64,000 nt of DNA, taken from Sphingomonas sp. IBVSS2 (GTDB lineage: Bacteria > Pseudomonadota > Alphaproteobacteria > Sphingomonadales > Sphingomonadaceae). This document shows, in pieces, positions 16,226-24,025 of the stretch. The number at the start of each line of letters is the position of its first letter. The stretch's first letter is position 1. The notes beneath the pieces were generated by a model, which saw only the letters and a program-made list of their open reading frames with translations, made no database searches and had not been told where the DNA came from. The position numbers and the translations under genes are program-made. The stretch spans positions 62,001 through 126,000 of the forward strand of contig NZ_NFUR01000007.1 in NCBI RefSeq assembly GCF_002127225.1, in the 5' to 3' direction.

Positions 16226-16678
16226 GTGGCCAAGACCCCTGGCGAGCCATTGCCGCTCGATGCGCAGCTCTGCTTCTCGCTCTATTCCACGTCGATCGCG
16301 ATCAACCGGCTCTACAAGCCGATGCTCGATTCGCTGGGCGTGACCTATCCGCAATATCTGGTGCTGAGCACGCTGTGGGAGCGCGACGGCCAGACCATCT
16401 CGGCGATCGCCGACCGGCTGGCGCTCGATCCGAGCACGATAACCCCGCTCATGAAGCGGCTGGAGGCTGCGGGCTTCGTCGCGCGCCGGCGCAACCCGAA
16501 GGACGAGCGCCAGGTGCGGGTGTTCCTGAACGCCCCGGGCAAGGCGCTGCGGAGCCGCGCTTCGTGCCTCACCGATGCCTTGCTCGCCAATTCCGGGCTG
16601 AGCGTGCCCCAGATGGTCGCGCTCAACGATCAGGTGGTGCAGCTGCGCGCGGCGCTGACGGGGGGCAACGCGGGCTAG
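16226..16678 (+). CDS. MarR-family regulator, OhrR-like
   Basis: About 150 aa. I start it at GTG 16226, preceded by AAGCGAGGAA, because the alignment with the second OhrR in this window begins there. The redox Cys of OhrR proteins is present near residue 16 (DAQLCFSLYST), followed by the tyrosine-containing helix (YKPMLDSLGVTYPQYLVL) and the winged helix (DPSTITPLMKRLEAAGFVARRRNPKDER). The reactive-Cys class represses peroxide-detoxification genes and releases DNA on oxidation. Confidence 0.87.
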   Translation: MAKTPGEPLPLDAQLCFSLYSTSIAINRLYKPMLDSLGVTYPQYLVLSTLWERDGQTISAIADRLALDPSTITPLMKRLEAAGFVARRRNPKDERQVRVFLNAPGKALRSRASCLTDALLANSGLSVPQMVALNDQVVQLRAALTGGNAG

Positions 16679-16757
16679 GGCCAATCGACATTCAGCTCTG
16701 TCCCTTCCGTTCCCGGCGGCGAGGGACGGGAGGTCAATGTCGAGCGCTCTCCCTTCC

Positions 16758-16843
16758 GTCATGCCGAACTTGTTTCAGCATCCAATTCTCCACCAGCGAT
16801 ATCGCCGGTGGCATCTTGGATCCTGAAACAAGTTCAGGGTGAC
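16758..16843. repeat. 86-bp palindromic element, copy 2
   Basis: Same outer arms as copy 1 (with one change in the left arm), the same central GCGATATCGC and the same total length, again bounded by GTCA and TGAC. The inner arms CCACC...GGTGG are complementary here but differ in sequence from copy 1. It lies in the 419-bp gap 16679-17097, which otherwise holds only the direct-repeat site at 16937. Confidence 0.75.
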
Positions 16844-16936
16844 GGTGGAGGTTGGTTCGAAGTGTTCCGGCCCGCCAAGCCACACCCCTTAGCCTGAATG
16901 TCGATCCATCCTAGGAGCCTTTCCGACAGCCGGCTC

Positions 16937-16952
16937 CGCAAGGTTGGCGCAA
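16937..16952 (+). promoter_or_regulatory. CGCAA direct-repeat site A
   Basis: CGCAAGGTTGGCGCAA: two CGCAA half-sites 11 bp apart, 146 bp upstream of the first response regulator. It is one of five such sites in this cluster. Confidence 0.65.
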
Positions 16953-17097
16953 CCTTTCCCGGCAATCCGTTCGGTCGATCCGGCGGATGGTGATCCATGT
17001 ATGAAGTTGCGTCTTGCTGACTCCCCGGCGCCCGGCGCCGTCGCTCCGATCTCGCGCTTCGCGGCTGCCTGACCCTTCCTTGCGAGGGGCTCCCAAT

Positions 17098-17796
17098 ATG
17101 TGCCGTGCCGATCTGATCGAGATATTGCTCATCGACGACGATGTTCAGCTGGGCGCCCTGATGGGCGACTATCTGCTTCCGCAGGGCTTTCGGGTGACGG
17201 CCAGCGCGACGGGGGAGGAGGGCGTCGATCTCGCCTTGTCCGGCCGGTTCGCCCTGGTGCTCCTCGACGTGATGCTGCCCGGGATCGACGGCATCGAAGT
17301 GCTCCGCCGCGTCCGGGCCCGCAGCGCCGTGGCCGTCGTGATGCTGACCGCGCGCGGCGATGACGATGTCGAGCGGGTCATCGGCCTCGAGCTGGGCGCC
17401 GACGACTATCTGGCGAAGCCCTGTTTCCCGCGCGAACTCCTCGCCCGGCTTCGCGCCGTGTTGCGCCGCACCCGCGACGTGCCGGCCCAGCCCATGATCT
17501 CGGCCGGCCGTCTGCGCCTCGACAAGGCGCGCCGCACCACGCTGTGGGGCGACCAGCAGGTCGCCCTGACCGTGACCGAATTCAATCTGCTCGAATTGCT
17601 GATGCACGGCGGCGACACGGTCTCCACCAGGGATGCGCTGTGCCTCGCGGCGCTGGGGCGTTCCCGCCACCCTTATGACCGGAGCATCGACGTTCATATG
17701 AGCAACCTGCGATTGAAGCTCGATCGCGCGACCGGCCGCAACATCGGCATCGAGACGGTTCGGGGCGTGGGATATCGGCTGCGGCTGGAGGGATAG
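17098..17796 (+). CDS. OmpR-family response regulator without adjacent kinase
   Basis: A 232-aa two-domain regulator. I use ATG 17098 (GAGGGGC upstream), which gives MCRADLIEILLIDDD. The receiver has the acidic pair in LLIDDD, the phospho-acceptor Asp in LVLLDVMLPG, Thr in VMLTARG and Lys in YLAKPCFP. The C-terminal winged helix (VTEFNLLELLMHGG, SIDVHMSNLRLKLD, IETVRGVGYRLRL) is of the CpxR/OmpR type. No kinase lies beside it; the nearest is at 19357, in the second system. Confidence 0.92.
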   Translation: MCRADLIEILLIDDDVQLGALMGDYLLPQGFRVTASATGEEGVDLALSGRFALVLLDVMLPGIDGIEVLRRVRARSAVAVVMLTARGDDDVERVIGLELGADDYLAKPCFPRELLARLRAVLRRTRDVPAQPMISAGRLRLDKARRTTLWGDQQVALTVTEFNLLELLMHGGDTVSTRDALCLAALGRSRHPYDRSIDVHMSNLRLKLDRATGRNIGIETVRGVGYRLRLEG

Positions 17797-17827
17797 CGTC
17801 GGCGGTCGCTGCCGCCGGATTCCGCGG

Positions 17828-17843
17828 CGCAATGCTGATGCAA
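17828..17843 (+). promoter_or_regulatory. CGCAA direct-repeat site B
   Basis: CGCAATGCTGATGCAA, half-sites 11 bp apart with one change in the second (TGCAA). It lies 70 bp upstream of the outer-membrane barrel gene. Confidence 0.6.
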
Positions 17844-17912
17844 GGTTCCCCGCCCAACCGAATGCCGAGCCGCCGGAAGAGGCGGTTCCTGTGAGACCGG
17901 AGGGAAAATTCG

Positions 17913-18521
17913 ATGAAGCGTATCTGTGTACTGATCGGCGTCTTGGCGGCAATTCCCGGGACCGCCTTCGCGCAATCGGGAGGCGATGCGACGTTTAGCG
18001 GCGTCAAGGCCGGCGTTTCGATCGACTATCGCTGGAATGACGGCGACTATTCCCTGCCGCGGATCGCTTCGCGCATCGACCAGAGCAAGGGTGGCATCGG
18101 CTTTCGCGGCCATGTCGGCTATGATGCGCAACTCGGCGATCTGCTGGTGGTCGGTGCCGAGGCCGGGATCGGCAAGGGCGGCAAGACCCTGACCGCCGAA
18201 AGCCCCACGGGCGACTATGCGTTGAAGCCGGGCTGGACCTGGGACGCCTCCGGCCGCGCGGGCATCCTGCCCGCCCCGAACGTCCTGCTGTACGGCCGAG
18301 CCGGCTATAGCTGGCTGCGCGTGCGGGAAACGACCGATTTCCGCGCGACCAATCTCAAGGATCTCCGCACCAGCGGGACCGAGAAGGGCTTTCTTTGGGG
18401 TGCCGGCATCGAAGCCGGGGTCACGCCGGGAGTGTATGCACGCGCGGAATATAACCGTGCGAATTATCGGGATGGGCTGACGGCCTCGAATGTCCGACTG
18501 GGTCTATCGGTCGGCTTCTAA
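17913..18521 (+). CDS. outer-membrane beta-barrel protein (OMP_b-brl type)
   Basis: A 202-aa protein with a signal peptide (LIGVLAAIPGTAFAQ). The mature part has alternating hydrophobic/polar strands (GVKAGVSIDYRWNDGDY, GFRGHVGYDAQLGDLLVVGAEAG, VLLYGRAGYSWLRV, GVYARAEYNRANYRDG) and ends in Phe (GLSVGF), as expected for an 8-stranded barrel. Length and pattern fit the porin-like OmpW/Omp25 group. It follows a CGCAA site and sits between two response regulators, so it is a likely target. Confidence 0.87.
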   Translation: MKRICVLIGVLAAIPGTAFAQSGGDATFSGVKAGVSIDYRWNDGDYSLPRIASRIDQSKGGIGFRGHVGYDAQLGDLLVVGAEAGIGKGGKTLTAESPTGDYALKPGWTWDASGRAGILPAPNVLLYGRAGYSWLRVRETTDFRATNLKDLRTSGTEKGFLWGAGIEAGVTPGVYARAEYNRANYRDGLTASNVRLGLSVGF

Positions 18522-18566
18522 CTTGCCCCGAGGGCGGACGGAGGAGAGACCGTCTGTTCTCAACCC

Positions 18567-18599
18567 GAGGACGGGCGGTCTTGTCGGCCGTCCGTCCTC
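18567..18599. terminator. 12-bp GC hairpin after the barrel gene
   Basis: GAGGACGGGCGG and CCGTCCGTCCTC pair with one G-T wobble and a 9-base loop. It is located between the barrel gene and the second response regulator. There is no T-tract, so termination strength is uncertain. Confidence 0.5.
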
Positions 18600-18685
18600 A
18601 CCCCGTCTGGCGCTTGGCGCCCGGGGGCTTCGATGGCAAACCCGGCACATCGTCGGCGGACCAGGCAGCGGCAGGAAGAGGCGTA

Positions 18686-19360
18686 GTGCGTATATTGCTG
18701 GTCGAGGACGAAGCCGAGTTGGCGGGCGCGATGCGGACGGTCCTGGAACGCGAAGGCTATGTCGTCGATCATGTCGCCGGCCTCGCCGATCTGCGCGAGG
18801 CGGCGCGTCTCGCCAACAGCGATGTCGTCCTGCTCGATCGCGCGTTGCCCGACGGGGACGGCGTCGAGGCGATCGCGGAACTCAGGCAATGGATCCCCGG
18901 CGTTCCGGTGATCGTGATCACCGCTCGCGCCGAGGTCGAGGATCGCGTCTCGGGCCTGGATCTCGGCGCCGACGATTATCTTGCCAAGCCGTTCGCGATG
19001 GAGGAACTCCTCGCCCGCATCCGCGCGATCCGGCGGCGGCCGGCCGCGTTGCCGCTCAACGAAGTGCAGGTGGGCGAACTGGTCTATGACATGGCGCATG
19101 ACGAGGCGCTGGTGCGCGGCGTGCGGCTCGACCTGCCGCGCCGTGAATTGCGGGTGCTCGCAGCGCTGATGCGGCGGCGGGGGCGAACGGTGCTGCGCAC
19201 CGCGCTTGAGGACGCCGTCTACGGCTTCGACGACGAGATCCAGTCGAACACGCTCGATTCGCACATCTCGCGCCTGCGCAGGCGGCTTGCGGAAGCTGAT
19301 GCGGAGGTTCAGATCCATACCATTCGCGGCGTCGGCTATCTGCTGCGCCATTGCCCATGA
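18686..19360 (+). CDS. OmpR-family response regulator
   Basis: A 224-aa regulator starting at GTG 18686 (AGGAAGAGG upstream); the longer frame has no credible start. The receiver has the acidic pair in ILLVEDE, the acceptor Asp in VVLLDRALPDGDG, Thr in VITARAE and Lys in LAKPFAM. The DNA-binding wing is SNTLDSHISRLRRRLAEADA followed by IHTIRGVGYLLR. It is of the QseB/TctD type. ATGA overlap with the kinase gene makes a standard two-component pair. Confidence 0.92.
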   Translation: MRILLVEDEAELAGAMRTVLEREGYVVDHVAGLADLREAARLANSDVVLLDRALPDGDGVEAIAELRQWIPGVPVIVITARAEVEDRVSGLDLGADDYLAKPFAMEELLARIRAIRRRPAALPLNEVQVGELVYDMAHDEALVRGVRLDLPRRELRVLAALMRRRGRTVLRTALEDAVYGFDDEIQSNTLDSHISRLRRRLAEADAEVQIHTIRGVGYLLRHCP

Positions 19361-20694
19361 GCGCGTCGCGGCCGGTGCCGCTCAAACGTCAGCTGGTCGT
19401 CCGCCTGCTCGCCTTCCAGATCTCGATCCTGCTGGTCTTCAGTGCGGCGTTCGTCGCCTATCTCATCCGCGCCGACGACGGCGGTGCGCTGATCGACTCC
19501 AACTTCGCCGAAGTGGCGGTGCGCGCGATCCGGCGCGACGCCGACGGCCAGCTTCGCCTGGTCAAGACACGGGACCTCGAGGCCTTGCGAGCGAGCACGC
19601 CGGACATGTGGTTCGTGGCGCGGAGCGATCGCGGCGAACTGATCGCGTTCGGCAAGATGCCTTCGCTCTACCTGCCGATCGCGCACAATCTCGATCGCAT
19701 CACCTTCGCCGATATCCGGGACACCTCGCCGCCGTTTCGCGACATCGCCGTGGTGCGTCGCGCGTCCGGGCCCGCCGGCGCATTCACCGTGCTCGGCAAG
19801 GGCGGGCTGTTCAGCATGACCTTCGTCGTGCTCTTCCTGTCGAACCTGATGATGATCCCGGTGCTCAGCCTGTTGGCGGTGATCACGATCGTCGTCACGC
19901 CGCTGATCATCCGGCGCGCCTTTCGCCGGCTTTCCATTGCCGCCCGGCAAGCGGGGCGGATAGACATTGACCGGCGCGGCACCAGGCTGTCGCCGGAAGG
20001 GCTTCCGGCGGAAGTCGTGCCGTTGATCGAGTCCATGAACGGCGCGCTCTGCCGGCTCGACGAAGGCTATGACCGGCAGCAGCGCTTCATCGTCGATGCG
20101 GCGCATGAACTGCGCACGCCCATTGCGATATTGCAGGCCAAGATCGAGGCTTCGGCCGATGTCCCCCTGGTATCGCGGCTGCAGCGCGACGTCGCCCGCC
20201 TGGCGACGCTGGCCGAGCAACTGCTCGATCTGCAAAGGCTGGAGCGCTTCGCTCCTCTCCGCGAGGGCGTGGACCTCGGCCAGATCGCGCGCGGTGTCGC
20301 CGCCGATATCGCGCCGCTGGTGATCACCGGGGGCGGCGATCTGGAGGTCACCGATCTGGGCGGCAGGCCGGTGCGGGGGGATCCCGCCGCCATCGAGCGC
20401 ATGCTGGCGAATCTCATCCAGAACGCGGTCGATCATGGCGGGCGGAACGTGATCGTGCGCGTCGAGGGGGAGGCCATCGAAGTCGAGGACGATGGCCCCG
20501 GCATTCCCGTGGAGGAGCGCGACCGGGTGTTCGACCCGTTCCACAGGCTGCGCGCGCGCGAGACCGGCTCCGGCCTGGGGCTCAATCTCATCCGCCAGGT
20601 CATGACGCTGCACGGCGGCGCGGCCTATGCGCTGGAGGCGCCGGCCGGCGGAACGATCATGCGGCTCGAATTTGTCGAGAGCGCGCAAGGTTGA
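19357..20694 (+). CDS. sensor histidine kinase
   Basis: A 445-aa membrane kinase. Transmembrane segments are near residues 15-35 and 155-180, flanking a periplasmic sensor of about 120 aa. The H-box is FIVDAAHELRTPIAI, the N-box is MLANLIQNAVDHG, the G1 region is VEDDGPGIP and the G2 region is GSGLGLNLI. ATG 19357 overlaps the TGA of the partner regulator (ATGA). The CGCAA site C overlaps its stop codon. The sensed signal is unknown; the target genes suggest envelope state. Confidence 0.92.
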   Translation: MSASRPVPLKRQLVVRLLAFQISILLVFSAAFVAYLIRADDGGALIDSNFAEVAVRAIRRDADGQLRLVKTRDLEALRASTPDMWFVARSDRGELIAFGKMPSLYLPIAHNLDRITFADIRDTSPPFRDIAVVRRASGPAGAFTVLGKGGLFSMTFVVLFLSNLMMIPVLSLLAVITIVVTPLIIRRAFRRLSIAARQAGRIDIDRRGTRLSPEGLPAEVVPLIESMNGALCRLDEGYDRQQRFIVDAAHELRTPIAILQAKIEASADVPLVSRLQRDVARLATLAEQLLDLQRLERFAPLREGVDLGQIARGVAADIAPLVITGGGDLEVTDLGGRPVRGDPAAIERMLANLIQNAVDHGGRNVIVRVEGEAIEVEDDGPGIPVEERDRVFDPFHRLRARETGSGLGLNLIRQVMTLHGGAAYALEAPAGGTIMRLEFVESAQG

Positions 20695-20699
20695 CGCAA
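20684..20699 (+). promoter_or_regulatory. CGCAA direct-repeat site C
   Basis: CGCAAGGTTGACGCAA, the most regular of the five copies. It overlaps the end of the kinase gene and lies 52 bp upstream of the lipoprotein start. Confidence 0.7.
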
Positions 20700-20750
20700 G
20701 CTTCGGACGAAAGACCCGGATGCGAGTGATCGAGCTTCCGGAGAGTGCGC

Positions 20751-21134
20751 ATGCCGTTTCGTTTCTTCGTTCCTGCCCCGCGCCAGGCCGCGCATGGGGC
20801 CGGCTTGATGGCGTTGGCGGTGGCGCTGCAGGGGTGCTCGGCGGACATCATGCGCGGCTATATCGGCCGGCCGCCGGAGGCGGTGATGGCGCGCTATGGC
20901 CCACCGGTGGACGTGCGCGATCTTCCCGACGGGCGCCGCGCCTATCAGTGGATGGAAGTAGAGACGACCACCAGCGGCGGCAGTGAGACGACCACGTACG
21001 AGAGGGGGCGGCGGCGCACCGAATACACGCCGACGACCACCCAGCAGAAGCGCTGCTTCTATACCTTCTATGCCAACCGGACCTCGCGAGGCTGGCGGAT
21101 CGACAGCTATCTCGACCCCGAGCTCGGCTGCTGA
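20751..21134 (+). CDS. small lipoprotein, function unknown
   Basis: A 127-aa protein. ATG 20751 is chosen because GGAGAG lies 5 bp upstream. The signal peptide ends in a lipobox (ALAVALQGC), giving a lipid-modified Cys near residue 30. The mature part starts with IGRPPEAVMARYGPPVDV, a SmpA/BamE-like helix-turn-strand, followed by a Thr/Gly/Arg-rich loop and a Cys pair (QKRCFYTFY and the C-terminal ELGC). The BamE-like opening is suggestive only. Confidence 0.75.
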   Translation: MPFRFFVPAPRQAAHGAGLMALAVALQGCSADIMRGYIGRPPEAVMARYGPPVDVRDLPDGRRAYQWMEVETTTSGGSETTTYERGRRRTEYTPTTTQQKRCFYTFYANRTSRGWRIDSYLDPELGC

Positions 21135-21143
21135 CCCGGCCCG

Positions 21144-21159
21144 CGCCAGACTGACGCAA
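21144..21159 (+). promoter_or_regulatory. CGCAA direct-repeat site D
   Basis: CGCCAGACTGACGCAA: the first half-site has one change, the second is perfect, and they are 11 bp apart. It lies 59 bp upstream of the next gene. Confidence 0.6.
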
Positions 21160-21218
21160 TGTCGATCGGCTTTACTCTGCCCGCGCCCGGCAAGGGTGCG
21201 TGTCGAGGAGTGAATGGC

Positions 21219-21677
21219 ATGGTGGCGAAACTTGGCCGAACGGCCCTGATGTTTGGCGCGGCCGCCTATCTGGCGGCTGCCATGCCCGCCGCCGGGCTGC
21301 CGGCAGTTGTGCAGGACGAGCGCCGCGGCGACTGGCACGGCGATGGCGGCTGGGACCGGCCGCGTTGCGACTGGCGCGAGGGTCGCGACCGGATCCGGTG
21401 CGAACGGGATCAGGGGCGCTGGGAGCGCGAGCGCGAGGATCGCTGGCGGCGCGAAGCGGATCGCAAGCGGCGCGACGATGACCGGGCTAAGGGCGTGGCC
21501 GCCGGCGTCATCGGCACCGCGCTGGTCGGCGGACTGATCGTCGCGCTCGCCAGCGACAGCAAGAAAAAGAAGAAGGCGCGCGAGCGCGAGCGCTACTGCA
21601 TCGAACGCTACGGCAATTACGACGAGCGCAGCGACACGTATCGCGACCGCGACGGCCGCAGCTACCCCTGCACCTAA
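21219..21677 (+). CDS. secreted Arg/Asp-rich protein with one membrane segment
   Basis: A 152-aa protein starting at ATG 21219 with AGGAG 8 bp upstream. A signal peptide (ALMFGAAAYLAAAMPAAG) is followed by about 60 residues made mostly of Arg, Asp, Glu and Trp (REGRDRIRCERDQGRWERER). A Gly/Ala hydrophobic segment follows (GVAAGVIGTALVGGLIVALA), then Lys/Arg and a Cys-containing tail. I do not recognise the family. The layout suggests a periplasmic or inner-membrane-anchored polyelectrolyte; its position in the CGCAA regulon suggests an envelope role. Confidence 0.75.
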   Translation: MVAKLGRTALMFGAAAYLAAAMPAAGLPAVVQDERRGDWHGDGGWDRPRCDWREGRDRIRCERDQGRWEREREDRWRREADRKRRDDDRAKGVAAGVIGTALVGGLIVALASDSKKKKKARERERYCIERYGNYDERSDTYRDRDGRSYPCT

Positions 21678-21699
21678 TCCCGACGAGACGGAGGCTGCG

Positions 21700-22371
21700 A
21701 TGTCCTTCCTGCTTCTGGCGGCGGCGCTGAGCGCGGCCTCCGGCCCGGGCGCGCCCGTGGATTGCGCCGGCTATTATTACTTTGCCGATGGCCGCAGGAT
21801 CGAGACGGTGACCCTGGATGCGCGGGGATCGGTCAAGAACCGCAAGCTGATGACCGTGCGCGCGGGGCAGGTCGGGCCGCGCTCGGCCACGGCGCTGCTC
21901 ACGACCCGCAGCCTCGACACCCGCGAGCCCGCCACCACCAGCGAGGCGCGCTGCGAGAATGGCGATCTGCTGCTCGACCTCACCGGCAGCCTGCCCAGCC
22001 AGAAGGACACCCTGTCGTCGCGCCGCCCCGTCCTGCTCCGCTATCCCGGCGGCATGCGGGTGGGCGACGCGCTTGAATCGCGTATGGACTTCGATCTGGA
22101 CGGAGAGACCAAGGGCAAGGCCATGAAGGTCAGGTTCAGCCTCTCGGATCGCCGGGTGCATGCGGTGGAGGCGGTCGACACGCCGCAGGGGCGCAAGCAG
22201 GCGTTCGTCATTCGCTCGACGCTCAACGTGTCCTTCCGCGTCATCGGCATCGCGATCCCGATGCGGTACGAGCTGGTGGAGTTCTTCGTGCCCGGGCTCG
22301 GGGTGATGCGCACCGAGGCCGAGGAGAAGGGCAAGACGGTCGAGCGGTCCACGGTTCGCTTCCTGAATTGA
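21700..22371 (+). CDS. secreted protein, DUF3108/TapB-like
   Basis: A 223-aa protein with a short signal peptide (SFLLLAAALSAASGPGAP). The mature region is beta-rich (GYYYFADGRRIETVTLDA, LLRYPGGMRVGDALESRMDFDLDG, FRVIGIAIPMRYELVEFFVPGLG), as in the DUF3108/TapB superfamily of periplasmic proteins. It lies 22 bp after the charged protein with no site of its own, so the two are probably co-transcribed. Function unknown. Confidence 0.7.
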   Translation: MSFLLLAAALSAASGPGAPVDCAGYYYFADGRRIETVTLDARGSVKNRKLMTVRAGQVGPRSATALLTTRSLDTREPATTSEARCENGDLLLDLTGSLPSQKDTLSSRRPVLLRYPGGMRVGDALESRMDFDLDGETKGKAMKVRFSLSDRRVHAVEAVDTPQGRKQAFVIRSTLNVSFRVIGIAIPMRYELVEFFVPGLGVMRTEAEEKGKTVERSTVRFLN

Positions 22372-22387
22372 ACCGCGACGACGCCGG

Positions 22388-22403
22388 CGCAATGTTCACG
22401 CAA
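22388..22403 (+). promoter_or_regulatory. CGCAA direct-repeat site E
   Basis: CGCAATGTTCACGCAA, two perfect half-sites 11 bp apart, 69 bp upstream of the polysaccharide deacetylase start. Confidence 0.65.
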
Positions 22404-22472
22404 TCCTGGTTCCGGACGGCGGCGTCGGCCGGTGCGCGCGCAGGGACGGATGACGATGAAGGGGGTGCATCG

Positions 22473-23474
22473 ATGAAGACGGGCCTGTGGTACCTGCCGC
22501 GCCGGGGAAGCGGCGTGATGGCGGCAATGCTGCTGCTGGTGGCGGCGCATCCGGCGCTGGCCCAGGCGCAGGCGGAAGCCGCGCCGCCGGCCGCCGAGCG
22601 CCGGGTGGCGATCACTTTCGACGACCTGCCCTATGTCCATGCGTCGGCACGGGGGGAGGCAGGCGGGGCTCGCGTGGCGGCCGATGCCAATCGCGCCATC
22701 GTCGCGGCGCTGAAGCGGCAGCGCGTGCCCGCGACGGGCTTCGTCACGGAGCAGCACGTGCGCGCGCTGGGCGATGCGGGCCCCGCATTGCTTCGCGAGT
22801 GGAACCAGGGGCTGCTGGAGCTCGGCAACCACGGTGCGCGCCACGCCGACAGCAACGGCCTGGACATCGACGGCATCGGCCGCGAAGTGATCGACGGCGA
22901 GGCGACGATCCGGCCGATGGTCGAGGCGGCGGGCCGCAAGCTCCGCTTCTTCCGATTCCCCTATAATCATGTCGGCGACACGGTGGAGAAGCGGCAGGCC
23001 GCGGAAGCGCTGCTGGCCCGGCATGGCTACCGGCTGGCGGCTGCGACGATCGACACGTCCGACTATGTGTTCGACCAGGCCTATGAGCGCGCGCTCAAGG
23101 GCGCGGACGACTGGATGCGCCGGCGGATCGAGGAAGCCTATCTCGCGCACAGCCGGACGCAGATCGCTTATTATGCAACGCTCGATCGCACCGTGCTGGG
23201 ATATGAGCCGCCCGCGATCCTGCTGCTGCATCTCAACCGGCTGAACGCGGCGACCATGGACCGGCTGTTGCGCCTGATCCGCCAGCAGGACTATCGTTTC
23301 GTTTCGCTGGACGAGGCGCAGTCGGACCCCGCTTATCGGGAGTCGCCGCGGATCGCGACGAAATATGGCCCGATGTGGGGGTATCGCTGGGCGAAGGAGC
23401 GCCAGGTCAAGGTGGATGGGAGCAAGGAGCAGGAGCCGCCCGAATGGGTGGCGCGCTACGCGGAGGGCAAGTGA
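22473..23474 (+). CDS. secreted polysaccharide deacetylase (NodB/CE4 domain)
   Basis: A 333-aa protein starting at ATG 22473 (GAAGGGGG upstream) with a signal peptide ending HPALAQA. The CE4 motif 1 VAITFDDLPY carries the catalytic and metal aspartates, motif 2 is ELGNHGARHAD with the H-x3-H pair, and motif 3 region is RFFRFPYNHVGD. CE4 enzymes remove N- or O-acetyl groups from peptidoglycan or exopolysaccharide. It begins a tightly packed run of four genes through 26398. Confidence 0.87.
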   Translation: MKTGLWYLPRRGSGVMAAMLLLVAAHPALAQAQAEAAPPAAERRVAITFDDLPYVHASARGEAGGARVAADANRAIVAALKRQRVPATGFVTEQHVRALGDAGPALLREWNQGLLELGNHGARHADSNGLDIDGIGREVIDGEATIRPMVEAAGRKLRFFRFPYNHVGDTVEKRQAAEALLARHGYRLAAATIDTSDYVFDQAYERALKGADDWMRRRIEEAYLAHSRTQIAYYATLDRTVLGYEPPAILLLHLNRLNAATMDRLLRLIRQQDYRFVSLDEAQSDPAYRESPRIATKYGPMWGYRWAKERQVKVDGSKEQEPPEWVARYAEGK

Positions 23475-24025
23475 CGGGCAGGAATGTGCGACTCGACGGG
23501 GCCGGTTCGCTCCATACCGCCCGGCTGACGCTGCGGCCGGCGCGCACCGACGACCTGGCCGCGCTGCACGCGATACTGAGCGATCCCGTGGCGACGGCCT
23601 ATTGGTCGCATCCGCCCCATTCCCGCATCGGCGAGTCGGAGGAATGGCTGGCGGCCATGCTCGCCATCCAGGCCGGCGAAGGCGAGGACTTCATCGTCGA
23701 GCATGAAGGGGCGGTGATCGGCAAGGCCGGCTTCTACTGCTTTCCCGAGATCGGGCTGATCCTGCATCCGCGAAGCTGGGGCCGCGGTTTCGCGACGGAG
23801 GCGCTTGGCGCGGTGCTCGCGCGCGGATTCGAGGTCCACGGACTGCCGGCCGTGACGGCCGATGTCGATCCGCGCAACGCCGCGTGCCTGCGCTTGCTGG
23901 ACCGGCTCGGATTCCGCGAGACCGGCAGGCGCGAGCGGAGCCTGCTGGTCGGCGCGGAATGGTGCGACAGCGTCGATCTGCTGCTGGAACGCGACGCATT
24001 CTTCGTGGCGCAGCGGCTGGCCTGA
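23471..24025 (+). CDS. GNAT-family N-acetyltransferase (RimJ/RimL-like)
   Basis: A 184-aa acetyltransferase starting at GTG 23471, which overlaps the deacetylase stop (GTGA) with GGAGG upstream. RLTLRPARTDDLAALHAIL is the RimJ/RimL-type first strand and helix. PRSWGRGFATEALGAVLA is the acetyl-CoA loop. DVDPRNAACLRLLDRLGFRETGRRER is the C-terminal half. It is cytosolic. The substrate may be a protein N-terminus or a small amine; the neighbourhood does not decide. Confidence 0.87.
   Translation: MTGRNVRLDGAGSLHTARLTLRPARTDDLAALHAILSDPVATAYWSHPPHSRIGESEEWLAAMLAIQAGEGEDFIVEHEGAVIGKAGFYCFPEIGLILHPRSWGRGFATEALGAVLARGFEVHGLPAVTADVDPRNAACLRLLDRLGFRETGRRERSLLVGAEWCDSVDLLLERDAFFVAQRLA

Noticed and set aside
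16084..16233. Extension of the secreted hydrolase to 16233
   Set aside because: The extension translates the MarR operator and promoter region and removes the signal peptide from the N-terminus.
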